The notes below the pieces were generated by a model, which saw only the letters and a program-made list of their open reading frames with translations, ran no database searches and was not told the origin of the DNA. Shown here piece by piece: positions 33,401-42,493 of a stretch of 64,000 nt of DNA (position 1 is the first letter of the stretch; each line of letters begins with the position of its first letter). Position numbers and translations under genes: made by a program. Location: positions 1,302,001-1,366,000 of the forward strand of contig CP137329.1 in assembly GCA_033182465.1 (NCBI GenBank), written 5' to 3'. The DNA is from Sanghuangporus weigelae. Taxonomy: Eukaryota; Basidiomycota; Agaricomycetes; Hymenochaetales; Hymenochaetaceae.

Positions 33401-34929
33401 GCACAGAGATCAACGGTCTATACAAGCTAGAAACTGAAATGGTCACTATCTCTGATCCTATTATTCGAACGATCAAGAGGAACTACAATACCGAGGAGGC
33501 TAAGAAGGAAATTCAGGCGATCAAGCAGAGCAACGGCTACAGTTACAGGAACGGCTTGCACTACGTAACCAATGCATTATATATCCCGCCGTCCGCCAAC
33601 CTACGAGCGTTGCTAATCCGAAGGCGCCATGATCACAAACTTGCAGGCCACCCAGGAGCAGAAAAGACCATAGAGCTTGTAAAGCGATCATACTATTGGC
33701 CGAAGATGGAAGAAATGATCCGAGCATATACCGCAACCTGCGACATATGTCAGCGTGCAAAACCGATTCGACAGTTTCGAAATCCGCCGCTCCAACCGTT
33801 GGAGGCACCACATCAACCATGGGAAACCATAACCTGTGACCTGATTACCGACTTACCAGTCAGCAATGAAGGCTACAGTGCGATACTCGTTATAGTGGAC
33901 AAACTCACTAAAATGGGGAAGTTCATTCCTTGCCAAGGAACACCCAATGCTAAGCAGTTGGCACGTTTGTTCCGCCAACATGTCTTCAAATACTACGGGG
34001 CCCCTAAACGAGTAATCTCCGACCGAGGTAGCAACTTCACCGCGCAATTCCTCAAGGAGTTCTGCAGACTCATCGATGTCGATTGGAAAACTAGTACAGC
34101 GTATCATCCACAAACCGATGGTCAAACCGAGCGACTAAATCAAGAGCTTGAACAGTACTTACGCTGCTATGTGTCCTACCGACAAACAGATTGGGCAGAG
34201 TACATCGATATAGCAGAATTCGCCTACAACAACAGGAAGCACAGTACTACACATCAGTCACCATTCTATACACTGTATGGATGGCATCCTCACCTGGACG
34301 TTGCGGAGACCGGTGATTCAAACGTCCCAGAAGCAATAAATCACCTAGAGGAGCTTCGACAAGTACAGCAAGAAGCCTATAATTCGATTAGGCAAGCGAA
34401 TGAGGCAATGAAGCTTTATGCAGACCTGCATCGAGGCAAACTGCCAGAGTACAAGCCAGGAGACGAAGTGTTACTAGACATGAGGAATCTCAGTCGATTG
34501 GAACCAACGAAGAAACTTGCAATGAAATGGGCAGGGCCTTATAAAGTCGAGAAGGCAGTTGGACAAGTGTCATTCAGATTACGCTTACCCGAAACCCTTC
34601 CGATCCACCCAGTGTTTCATGCGAGTCTTCTCAGGCCTTACAAACGAAAGGAATACCCTGGAAGACCCACTTTGGATGAACCACCACCTATTGAAGTGGA
34701 GGGAGAAGCAGAGTACGAAGTGGAGACAATTCATAACACAAGACGTCATCGGAGCAAGGTCCAATACCTTATCCAATGGAAAGGATACCAGGAGCGAACA
34801 TGGGAGCCACTTGACAACCTCAAGAACTCCTATCAAATGATCGAAGCATTCCATAAAAAGTATCCTCAGGCAATCCAGCCACCGAACCTTAACCAATGGA
34901 TCGCCGCACGAAAACGAATGAGGCAATAG
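30451..34929 (+). CDS. Chromovirus Pol: protease, RT, RNase H, integrase, chromodomain
   Basis: 1492 residues in one frame. Protease ALIDSGAT lies near residue 33, then a long low-complexity basic/acidic linker (residues ~135-490) unlike most Gypsy pols. Reverse transcriptase carries YLDDLI near 691, RNase H LETDASD near 836, integrase zinc-binding HPGAEKT...CDICQRAK near 1065-1110, and catalytic core CDLITDLP...DRGSNF...TDGQTERLNQ. A C-terminal chromodomain (YEVETI...YLIQWKGY...TWEP) sits at about 1421-1480. The chromodomain defines a chromovirus and is known to guide integration by binding histone marks. Confidence 0.95.
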   Translation: MYNKRLPIQALHPRLPIRVKVGTKTLAVKALIDSGATCSTIHPNLVRHYSLFKKRLDHPRPLNNADGSPNQGGAITHEVYTLIFDGPKPQPQTLAVATTGQDQVILGIDYLAKVNPEIDWKNQVWNRNGNSIPFELNVIRATKKRRHRKRKRKRQTKGKPDKTRPRHNTKQQAQDRDNYRHSGAPGIIFAPRRDNNGHSHETKPQAKPETRPATPRLEQAKQTPEVKSPSTENIPDSATKQPQQETANKHHRDEEEINYTPKRWKKQAPQGTSIVQRRPRHIPRRMIPARQLYQTSESETQDVTGKHSLDEQEEINDSPKRWKKQPPQKIHPLRQNMPEDEELWPSPEENPGMKYRIRPRKTRYPEKPVAGIIRPRTASLMRGASPTPKRTRWADNESDIEMQDEQETTEDTPMHDIEPEDIESLRTTNQPATLTRKEELAAKLELDINRNWSPRQQNQVSQPLNKASSVSQQYSQQKAAAEGLLGTQKRDWRKLLPKEIEDYADVFDPDKSRRLPKHTKWDMVINLKEGVPLPKPRPIIKLTREEQAALDAYVKELLDKGWIEKVQPHEPCPVAAPVFFVGKKDGGARAVTDYRDINDTTVSDPYPIPIMSVLPEKLEKGKFFFTLDMRSGYNNLRIREGDEWKAAFRVGNAVYKPKVMMFGMKNSPAVFQRFMNDNFEYWLRTEEALNYLDDLIGQAQTEEEHWKLLRAILQKCRELDIYLKIEKCHFLQTQLDYLGFVVGTKGIQMDPYKLKAIHEWPVPKTKRQVRKFQGFCNFYRRFIRNYADTFAPIGDLIKKDRKFIWAEAQDKAFESIKKAFETEVALAMPKPDKPYTLETDASDVAIGAVLQQEDNQGELRPLGFMSKTLTNTQRNYPTHDKEMLAIMEALKHWRHLLEGTKEPVTIRSDHANLRYFMTAQNLSRRQARWALELSRYNFKILHWPGKKNQADELSRRSDYMPEDKDNLGVTLLPPDTIKQQTLRRTEINGLYKLETEMVTISDPIIRTIKRNYNTEEAKKEIQAIKQSNGYSYRNGLHYVTNALYIPPSANLRALLIRRRHDHKLAGHPGAEKTIELVKRSYYWPKMEEMIRAYTATCDICQRAKPIRQFRNPPLQPLEAPHQPWETITCDLITDLPVSNEGYSAILVIVDKLTKMGKFIPCQGTPNAKQLARLFRQHVFKYYGAPKRVISDRGSNFTAQFLKEFCRLIDVDWKTSTAYHPQTDGQTERLNQELEQYLRCYVSYRQTDWAEYIDIAEFAYNNRKHSTTHQSPFYTLYGWHPHLDVAETGDSNVPEAINHLEELRQVQQEAYNSIRQANEAMKLYADLHRGKLPEYKPGDEVLLDMRNLSRLEPTKKLAMKWAGPYKVEKAVGQVSFRLRLPETLPIHPVFHASLLRPYKRKEYPGRPTLDEPPPIEVEGEAEYEVETIHNTRRHRSKVQYLIQWKGYQERTWEPLDNLKNSYQMIEAFHKKYPQAIQPPNLNQWIAARKRMRQ

Positions 34930-35104
34930 TTGCATCACATGCACTCCACCCGATGGAGCCGCTTATGGATCCACAATAGAGACGATGAGTAAGGTCCCCA
35001 ATGACCTTACCAAGCGATGACATCAATGTGGCACACCAAAGCGAGAGCAGAGATAGAAGAATTAGGCAAGACATCGCCGACATACCAACAAGATGGTATA
35101 AAAC

Positions 35105-36181
35105 ATGGAGAACTTCGAGCTAAGGAACAACAACTCGAATCTCAACAGCTCTACTTCACTGCAGACGAACCACTACTCAGCTATGCCTATTTTCGACGAG
35201 CTACATGCATTCTGTCAACCAGAAGATGCACCAGAATGGACATTTATACTCAGGCCACCGACCGAACGTTATCAATGGCCACAGCTGTGCAACCGATTCA
35301 ACGAAGAGAACTACGAAGATGAGATTGTACCCCTATGCCCAGGGAAGTACTTCGATGATCTATTCGACAAGTGGAACGCAGTCCACCACAACCGAGACGA
35401 AATACCCCACCTTATGATGGCGAATCACTCAGACGAGTGGTTATTCAAACTCAGTAACCCTCGAGACGCAGCATTACGCCGACTCAATGATGATGCATTT
35501 CTAACCTACGCGATCGAACTCGAAACACAAGCATTACATCGAGGCAAGATCGACTTTAGGCACGAAACGACATACAAGAACATCATGGGCATCTATCATT
35601 CGGCAATTCAAATTTGCGCCTACCGACGAGACATGACTACCGCAATTCTTAACCGAATGATGCGATGGAGTCACTATCATCCGATGAGCATCGATGCGAT
35701 GAAGTACATTATATACATAGCCGACCAGACGGGCTTCTATGCATCCCACACCATGCAGTTCATGACGGTACTCAACATGACGAAGTATTACGAAGGAACG
35801 AGATACCGAACGGTTATTGAAGCGAGGAACTCTACTACGGACGAGGTACCACTCGACAACATCGAGCACCACGTAGTCGAAGGCAAAGAGGTTAACTACG
35901 ACCCTCATTACCTTATGGAACTCAACAACCGAGAGGAAGAAGCCAGAGAAAAACTACAGGCTACACGACACCCCTTGCTGGAAGATCTGATGATCTCAGT
36001 CTACCAGTACCCGAACGAACTCTACCAGCCGGACGAGATGCTTACTATGTCGGAACAGGAGGACATGTATATACACTCCGACGATACAGAGTCAAGTGAA
36101 GAAGGTGAAAGCAGGGAACTATATACCCCAGCGAACTCGGCCCAGACTACACCTGAGGCTGAAGAATCCGAAGATTTGTAA
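35105..36181 (+). CDS. Chromovirus ORF after pol, unknown protein of 358 residues
   Basis: Open from ATG 35105, 175 bp after pol. The middle is mixed charged and aromatic with no membrane segment (e.g. AIQICAYRRDMTTAILNRMM, FYASHTMQFMTVLNMTKYYE). The C-terminus is strongly acidic and Ser/Glu-rich (DDTESSEEGESRELYTP). It is not an envelope-type protein as no signal or anchor is seen. Base composition matches gag and pol, so it is an integral part of the element and not a recent capture. No family recognised. Confidence 0.6.
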   Translation: MENFELRNNNSNLNSSTSLQTNHYSAMPIFDELHAFCQPEDAPEWTFILRPPTERYQWPQLCNRFNEENYEDEIVPLCPGKYFDDLFDKWNAVHHNRDEIPHLMMANHSDEWLFKLSNPRDAALRRLNDDAFLTYAIELETQALHRGKIDFRHETTYKNIMGIYHSAIQICAYRRDMTTAILNRMMRWSHYHPMSIDAMKYIIYIADQTGFYASHTMQFMTVLNMTKYYEGTRYRTVIEARNSTTDEVPLDNIEHHVVEGKEVNYDPHYLMELNNREEEAREKLQATRHPLLEDLMISVYQYPNELYQPDEMLTMSEQEDMYIHSDDTESSEEGESRELYTPANSAQTTPEAEESEDL

Positions 36182-36738
36182 ACAACTCTTCTTTTATGCA
36201 ACCCCTTTCCCATATCGTGACCCGACATGGTCAATTATGCATTTCATTCCTACCTTATGGTATTTATGGTCACATCCGACCAAATTATGCTTTAGGCACC
36301 TCCTTATTTCACGCTTATTCGGTCAACCAGCACAAATGAAGCACTATGCAGAAGTGTCAAAGAACCAACAAGGGCCTAGACATTTTGTATATTGTTTTAT
36401 TGTGCCGGCTCCGAATTAGCAGATTATGCCTACCTTTTATTATCCTCTATGCAACGGAGAAGCCAAAAAGTTTACGTGAAGCCACTCCCTTGCATCATGC
36501 TAGGATGTGCCTTCACGCTGAAAGGCACTCCAATTACACTCTTTCTTCGAAAAACTCCATTTGGGGGTTGAAGAGCCGTAGGTAAACACCTGGAACTTCA
36601 CTCCCAAATTGGTATAAAACTTATTCATTAACGACTTAATGATTTTAATGATTTTATGATTTCTTTCTTATCACTTTCAATTGCGTCATATTCTTTACAT
36701 GATGCACATTTCATATTCATATCCCTTCCCACCACCCT

Positions 36739-37054
36739 TTACAAGTCAATGTCTTCCCAGACACCCTTTTCACGACGTTCCTGCGAAGCAATACCTGCAT
36801 TTTCGACGACCGGATCGATATCCTCAACGTCATAACCGAGCGCGAGGTGAACTCGAAGCGCGACAGTAGTAACATCGCGCTGGAACGATTGCATTTCGAA
36901 GTCAGCCTCCTAGAGGATGATTAACAACTCGAAACGGCACAGAGCATGCATCACTTACCTGAGCACGCCTCTTACGCTCCAAAATCCAATGACTTATGCC
37001 GAAAATCGCGACAATAACGACAAAAACAGTAACAGCAGCGGCGACTTTCGACAT
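36739..37054 (-). CDS. Antisense small membrane-protein ORF with a likely intron, inside the chromovirus
   Basis: On the minus strand ATG at 37054 opens a 32-codon first exon with a hydrophobic span (VAAAVTVFVVIVAIFGI) followed by basic ERKRR. A GTAAGT donor and CTAG acceptor bound a 49-bp intron (36,910-36,958), typical of this genome. The second exon (36,739-36,909) stays open for 56 more codons to a TAA: acidic, soluble. Total ~88 residues: short lumenal N-terminus, one span, cytosolic tail, or the reverse. Its T/G-rich codons differ from the sense ORFs. Antisense ORFs between pol and the 3' LTR are known from some plant Gypsy elements. Not recognised by family. Confidence 0.55.
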
Positions 37055-37165
37055 TTTGGAGCAGAGATGATGATGGTTTGATAGCAAAAATCAACCATCA
37101 CTAGGCGACCCTTTATCCGAGCTTTCTCACGGATTAGGATGAACATTTCTCCGAAAGTTCATCTT

Positions 37166-37178
37166 AGGGGGGGTGTAG
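37166..37178 (+). other. Chromovirus polypurine tract
   Basis: AGGGGGGGTGTAG immediately precedes the 3' LTR (TGAAAGG). It is the expected position of the plus-strand primer. A small inverted repeat, GATGAAC / GTTCATC, sits just upstream. Confidence 0.7.
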
Positions 37179-38690
37179 TGAAAGGATCCGCTCAAAAACT
37201 CGCATCAGGATCGACACGATCAACAGATCTACACGATCAGCTTTCCAAACGCGACTGGTAACCAAGCCAGCTATCAAAGGCCCAAGCAATCGAGCGGCCT
37301 AGGCAACAGTAACCCGTTACCACCCGAGCGCTAGAAGCACCGAAGCGGATACGTAATCCCGCTAACAGCTAACACCGCCGACCGCCTATTACCGCGGACT
37401 ACCACTCTAACGCCGCCGACCAAGCAACCAGAGCGACCTCGATCAAAAGAAGCGATCAAACTTCTTAGAAGTCCAGAAGCACAACTACTAAAGCCTAAAC
37501 GCTAAAAGGCTAAAGGCTAATAAGGTTTATGGAGACCTCACTGGCATTTCAGCACTGTCAAGTCTGTGCACGAGTTTACATGGTCCTTTATGAAGTATAC
37601 TACTTAGTATGCACGGCAACGGTTGGTACGCGTGACTGTCACATCGAAACCGAGCGACACCTTCAGGATACAATGCATTCCAATCCACCAAGCCCAATAG
37701 TACCCAAGAAACGAGAGGAACTCACGATCACAACTCGGACCCCTCGAACTGCGAACCCGATAACTTGGAGAATGATTGGATGGTATAGACCGGAGTTGCA
37801 CACACCATGTCCAGCATCTACGATACAGGCAAACCTTTATTTACCGAGAGATGCGAACCTGGAAACCAAGCAATTACAACTCCTTATACAACGAAGGATA
37901 TGGCGCTACATTCGAGATATACGATACGAAGGCAAAGCATGGCTAGTCACCAGAACCCAGCAGAACCCACCAGCAGAGCTTATGCAGTTCATGATATGCC
38001 TTGGACCATACTCTACACCAACCCGACACCTTAACACTGACGTGCGAGTTATGCTTACCCTCGCTGGACCTCGAGATGAATTCCGAAGAATCACATACCG
38101 AGCAGCCTACATCGCTCCAAGAGCAAAGATGCCACTCAATGACGGCAATGACATCGTTATGGAGTACTGACAGTGGAGCATTCCATATCGGAGCACCACC
38201 TCTATTGTCTCAGTCAGCAACTCCAAAGAATTCTGTCATAGTGGAGACGACCTTACAAAGATTGGAGCAAAGTGGAGCGAAGCGCAGCAGGATGACAAAG
38301 GAACAGATGTAATGGTGGAGGAAAGTGGAGTAAAGTGGAGACAGGATGAGTAAGAAATAGGACGGAAAATGGAATATCTGGGAGCATAAATAGTTGTAGG
38401 ATTAGGCCCTCATTTCCCCATCTTTCGATCCTCTTAACACACTGGTGTAAAGCTTGCCCTACAGCGAGCTATTGCTGTGTGCTTTGTACTATCACGCCTC
38501 TTGGAAATCCCAATCTGCTTTACTATTACCTCGTATCTGAAAGCATCCATAACTCGGACCGCGACTAGGAAGGCTAGTAAGGGACCGCGTGGTACAGCCA
38601 GACGTGGGTAGATAAGATCACCTCTGCACAACACACCGCTGCTTAGGCAAAAGGACCAAACCGGTGTAACCCCGGGCCTACTCCCTAACA
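37179..38690 (+). repeat. Chromovirus 3' LTR (1512 bp)
   Basis: Same length as the 5' LTR and nearly identical; one difference noticed near 38,474. It contains the second copy of the 213-codon ORF at 37,529-38,170. Confidence 0.9.
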
Positions 38691-38945
38691 TCGAGGATTA
38701 AGCGGCAGAAGCTCGGCCCGGGAACGGAGCGCCAGAGAAGCGATAGCTTGGCAACTATCATGGGAACCCGTCTGGGAACGGAGAAGGATCGCGGGGTAAA
38801 GATAAGGAGAGATTAACATGTGATAACGATTGCAGATCGGAGGAAGCACGGAAGAAGCTTCTCGAAGCATCGGGGTAGTAGGACTCAAACAAACCCTCCT
38901 AATATGGTAGAAATATTGTGATTCAACACTAGAGGAAAGTATCGG

Positions 38946-39304
38946 TGTTGGCACCAGAGTAGAGTACTGGTGTCAGAGAAAACATATTGTCTAGACCAAT
39001 AGCAAGGCTGTAGTCGGTAGTAATAGGTAGTCGGTACTATTTAGTAAATAGGTTATTTAAGGGCCAGCTGAGCGGGGCATTGTCCCTCAGCAAAATTATT
39101 TTGTACTCTCAATCGAAAACTGTACCCTTTGATTGAAACCCTGTTCTACTACTGAGGTCAAGCTTGAGCCTATCGCTCGCTTCTAAAGTAGTACATCTAT
39201 AACCTTCGTTCCGTCTCCAATCAATTATCATCAGAAGGAATAAGCAGGGACTTGTTCCGGTACGCTTAGACTGACCACCTCGTCTAAAAACACTGGTCCT
39301 AACA
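38946..39304 (+). mobile_element. LTR of an older element, 359 bp
   Basis: Starts TGTTGGCACCAG and ends CTGGTCCTAACA, an imperfect 12-bp inverted end. A TATA-like TTATTTAA lies about 110 bp in. Flanking 5-mers differ, so it is not a simple solo LTR. It is probably the 3' LTR of the older element that also supplied the ORF at 25,513; no left LTR is recognisable. Confidence 0.5.
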
Positions 39305-39782
39305 CCAATGTGTCTTAAGATATGAAATAATGCTTTTTATGATATTCAAGCAAGTCTATGCTGAGTTCCAAGCACCCATGGAATCCATAAGAAATGACTC
39401 TTACTAATAACGGTTAACTAAGCGTAAAATTATCATATATAGGCTGTATTAGTCATTCGGACTTCTCCGGAACGCGGCAAAAATCTAGAGGTCAAAATTT
39501 CAAAAATTTCTGAAACTTCGCCAGGATGATGGAAAATGAATTCTGAGCCATTTGGTACAAAAAAACTTGTTTCCTTAATTGGTCGGCCAAATCTTAGTAT
39601 TTTTGAAAATTAAAAACATATATCTGTAGGCATCTACAATCCAAAGACATGTATGCAAAGCAAATGTATGCTTGTGAGGTGTGGGAGGCAGAATTAAAGA
39701 GTTGTGTTGTTGTGCCAAATGAGGAAGGTCAGGGTCGTGCGACGCGCGTCACAGCTAGTCGAGTTTATACTTTCCCTACCTT

Positions 39783-40175
39783 AAGTATAATATATCTCGA
39801 AGATTTCGCGGGCTTCTGATGTAAATTCCTTCCGGTAGGTTTTCTTTGAACTGGATCCTATACCCTCCGAGACTTCTGAGATCAAGCGTACAATACTTAG
39901 TGAGAGATGTTCATCGGCTGGGAGTAGACCAAAAGCAAATAAATTACGTGCATCATGGATTCGCAAAATAACAACAATTTTATGTATCTAGGAGGATTGC
40001 AATTTGGATAGATAAAAATGTCCTTGGGCTTGAAAGCTAATGTTATTGTCAAGTCAGTTAAAGTTGAAGTTTGTTTCCCCTTAGCTGTATCCCCGCGCAC
40101 AGGAAAAAAATTTACGCTCGTCTCCATGTTCACCAACGCGAATACTATTATGTAATTCTAGAACCCCATAGAACT
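39783..40175. other. Spacer between transposon nest and ALDH gene
   Basis: AT-rich; a 61-codon minus-strand ORF (39,781-39,966) has no recognisable features. It contains the 3' flank of the aldehyde dehydrogenase gene. Nothing else seen. Confidence 0.3.
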
Positions 40176-42493
40176 TCAGGCTGTGGCAGACGCATCGAAG
40201 CTCACGCCCTGCGCAAGAGGCGCCGAGTCGCTGAAGTTGATCGTGCAGGCGCTCCAGCGGACATACTGCTTCCAGGCGTCGCCACCCGATTCGCGGCCCC
40301 AACCGGTGCTCTGATCATAGGGTCAGTTGAATTTGCTTGGAAAAGACGAGAGAAAGGTAGGATGAGCAGACCTTGTTCCCGCCAAAGGCAGCTCCGATCT
40401 CCGCGCCGCTCGTTCCGACGTTCACCTACGTAGAAACATGGCACGATCAACACATATTTTTCAAGTTCTCACCCAAGGCAAGAAAAGCGGTGACTCACGT
40501 TTACGATCCCACAATCACTCCCCCTGGGTCCGATCCACTTCCCGACATTCCTCACGTCTCGTGTCCAGAGACTGCTCGACAGGCCCTGCGGGACAGCATT
40601 GTTCCACTCGATAGCTTCCTCCAGCTCGTCAAACACGCCTACTTGGAGTATGGGCGCGAAGAGCTCTGTGCGCCATAGCTCTTGCACTTCTGTTTCTGTA
40701 AGGTCTGATGTTGAGGAGAGAGAGGCGGAGAGGGGACGAGCGATCGTCGGCTCGATGAAGTTCCCCCTCCCAAGCGGACCCTCCAACCTCCCCGCCTCAA
40801 ACACATCCCCACCGGCCAAAATCTCACTCCCACTCTCCCTCAATCTCTTCACGGCGGTCTCGTACATCCCTACCGCACTCCTCGTGTGCAGCGGGCCCAA
40901 GAGCGTTTTTCTATCCAGCGGATCGCCGGGTTTCAGCGTCTTGTATAGCCGCAGGAGGGATGAGAGGACGGGTTCGGAGATGGAACGGTGCAGGTAGAGA
41001 CGGCGCGTGGAGGTGCAGCGCTGGCCTGCCGTCCCGACTGCACCGAAGAAGGTGGCGGGAATGGCGAGTGAGAGGTCTGCGTCGGGCATGACGATGGTGG
41101 CTGCAAACGACATATGTATAAGTATGAGAAGAGTGGAATGGAGAAGGTGAAATACACAGTGGCGAGTATAAAATAAGATAGAAGGGATAGACGTACTATT
41201 GTTCCCTCCTAGTTCAAGCAAGACCTTCCCGAAGCGAGATTGAACGGCTTTAGCGACTTTCTTTCCGATTTCCTCACTCCCAGTGAACGAAACTATCGAC
41301 AATCACAATTCCCAAAGTCAGCCAAATTCCCAACTGAAACTCGAGCCAAGAGAAAGGGGAAAAACCCATCCACTTACCCATATCAACCTCCTTACTCTCC
41401 GTAATCGCCTCACCGACATCCTTCCCGCCGGTGACAAGGCCCGCAACAGCCCCAGGCATACCATTTCGCTCCAAGACCTCTGCAACGATCTTTGTTATTG
41501 CGATTGAACAGAGTGGGGTCGTTGGAGAGGGCTTCCAGAGGGTTGCGTTCCCTGCTGCGAGGGATAGAGCTAGATTCCTATTGAAATAAAAAGTAAGCAG
41601 ACGGGTATTTAGATACATGTATGTGGTGGAAGATGGGAGGAGAGGTAGGTACCAGCCGTAGACTGCGACGGGGAAGTTGAACGCCGAGAGGACGCCGACG
41701 ACTCCGAGAGGATTTGGTACTTCAATTAAGTTAATATGTAGCTCAGAAGGACAAGAAAAGGAAGTCTAAAGTGTACCCTCGAGAATTGTATGCCCTTGCC
41801 TCTCGGAATTGACGACGTTTCCGTTCATCATCCTCGACAGCCCGACTGCATAATCACACTAGTCCCGACTGCTATAAGTTTCGGACTCTCTGACTTTTCT
41901 CTGGAATATGTGCTCACCATGTCGATGAACTCCTGCACCTCACCCTCGCCCTCAGTCCTGATCTTTCCCATCTCAAGCGAGACAAGTGCACCGAGCTCAT
42001 CTCTCTAATCACTTTGCATTATTAGCTTCTCTTCCAGAGCTACATGGGCCACAGTCAATAAATGAATTAACTGACTTTACGTGCGAGAGCTTCGCGAATT
42101 TGGCGGAGGATCTCGCCGCGTTTGGGTGCGGGGACATCACGGAAAGCCTCAAATGCCTCGCGTGTTTTCGACAGGGATGTCTGTATCTCTTGCGGGCTCG
42201 CCTTCATTCAGTGAACATTAAGCAATTGTATTATATTACGGAACATGGATGGCACGTACGGAACGAACACGAGCCAGGAGTTCACCCGTCGCGGGGCACA
42301 CGCTCTCAAAAACTTCACCGCTCCCTCCCCAAGTCCCATCATACACGCCGGATAGCTCTACAACATCCGAAGTCGGGATGTCAAGCGCGCCAAGGACGCC
42401 ACTCGCTCTGCTCGACAGGCACCGTGTAGTTGAAAGACGGTTTCTCAGTAAGATCACAGGTCCCCGAGACGGACTACGAGCAAGCTTATGCAT
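40176..42493 (-). CDS. ALDH7/antiquitin-type aldehyde dehydrogenase
   Basis: About ten exons. The start at 42493 gives [20 protein letters not shown], rich in Arg and Leu and lacking acids, likely a mitochondrial presequence. Family signatures follow in order: [73 protein letters not shown] (catalytic Glu), [16 protein letters not shown] (catalytic Cys in GQRC), [29 protein letters not shown], and a last exon [20 protein letters not shown] ending SATA at 40176. ALDH7 enzymes oxidise alpha-aminoadipic semialdehyde and related aldehydes with NAD in lysine breakdown. The gene looks complete and is divergent from SET1. Confidence 0.92.

Larger units (their letters stand above)
26383..38690 (+). 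mobile_element. Ty3/Gypsy chromovirus, 12.3 kb, looks whole and young
   Basis: Two 1512-bp LTRs (26383-27894, 37179-38690) that start TGAAAGG and end CCCTAACA are flanked by TCGAG duplications (26,378-26,382 and 38,691-38,695). Internal parts in order: primer-binding site, coiled-coil ORF, gag with zinc knuckle, pol (protease, reverse transcriptase, RNase H, integrase, chromodomain), a 358-codon ORF, an antisense small ORF, and a polypurine tract. I noticed only one base difference between the LTRs, so insertion is very recent. The long ORFs are open; it looks whole. Size and ORF number exceed a standard chromovirus (5-7 kb). Confidence 0.9.
24669..39782. mobile_element. Mariner-like inverted-repeat element (E2), host of a ~14 kb nest
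   Basis: The right end (about 39,310-39,782) finishes with GTTTATACTTTCCCTACCTT. The left end begins near 24,669 with AAGGTA and resumes at 25,297 with GGGAAAGTATAAACTCGACT after an inserted sister element. The right arm is homologous, inverted, to the left arm of that sister. Between the arms (about 25,430-39,304) lie LTR elements. No transposase is recognisable; it was probably a non-autonomous element of roughly 0.6-0.7 kb before the insertions. Confidence 0.65.
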
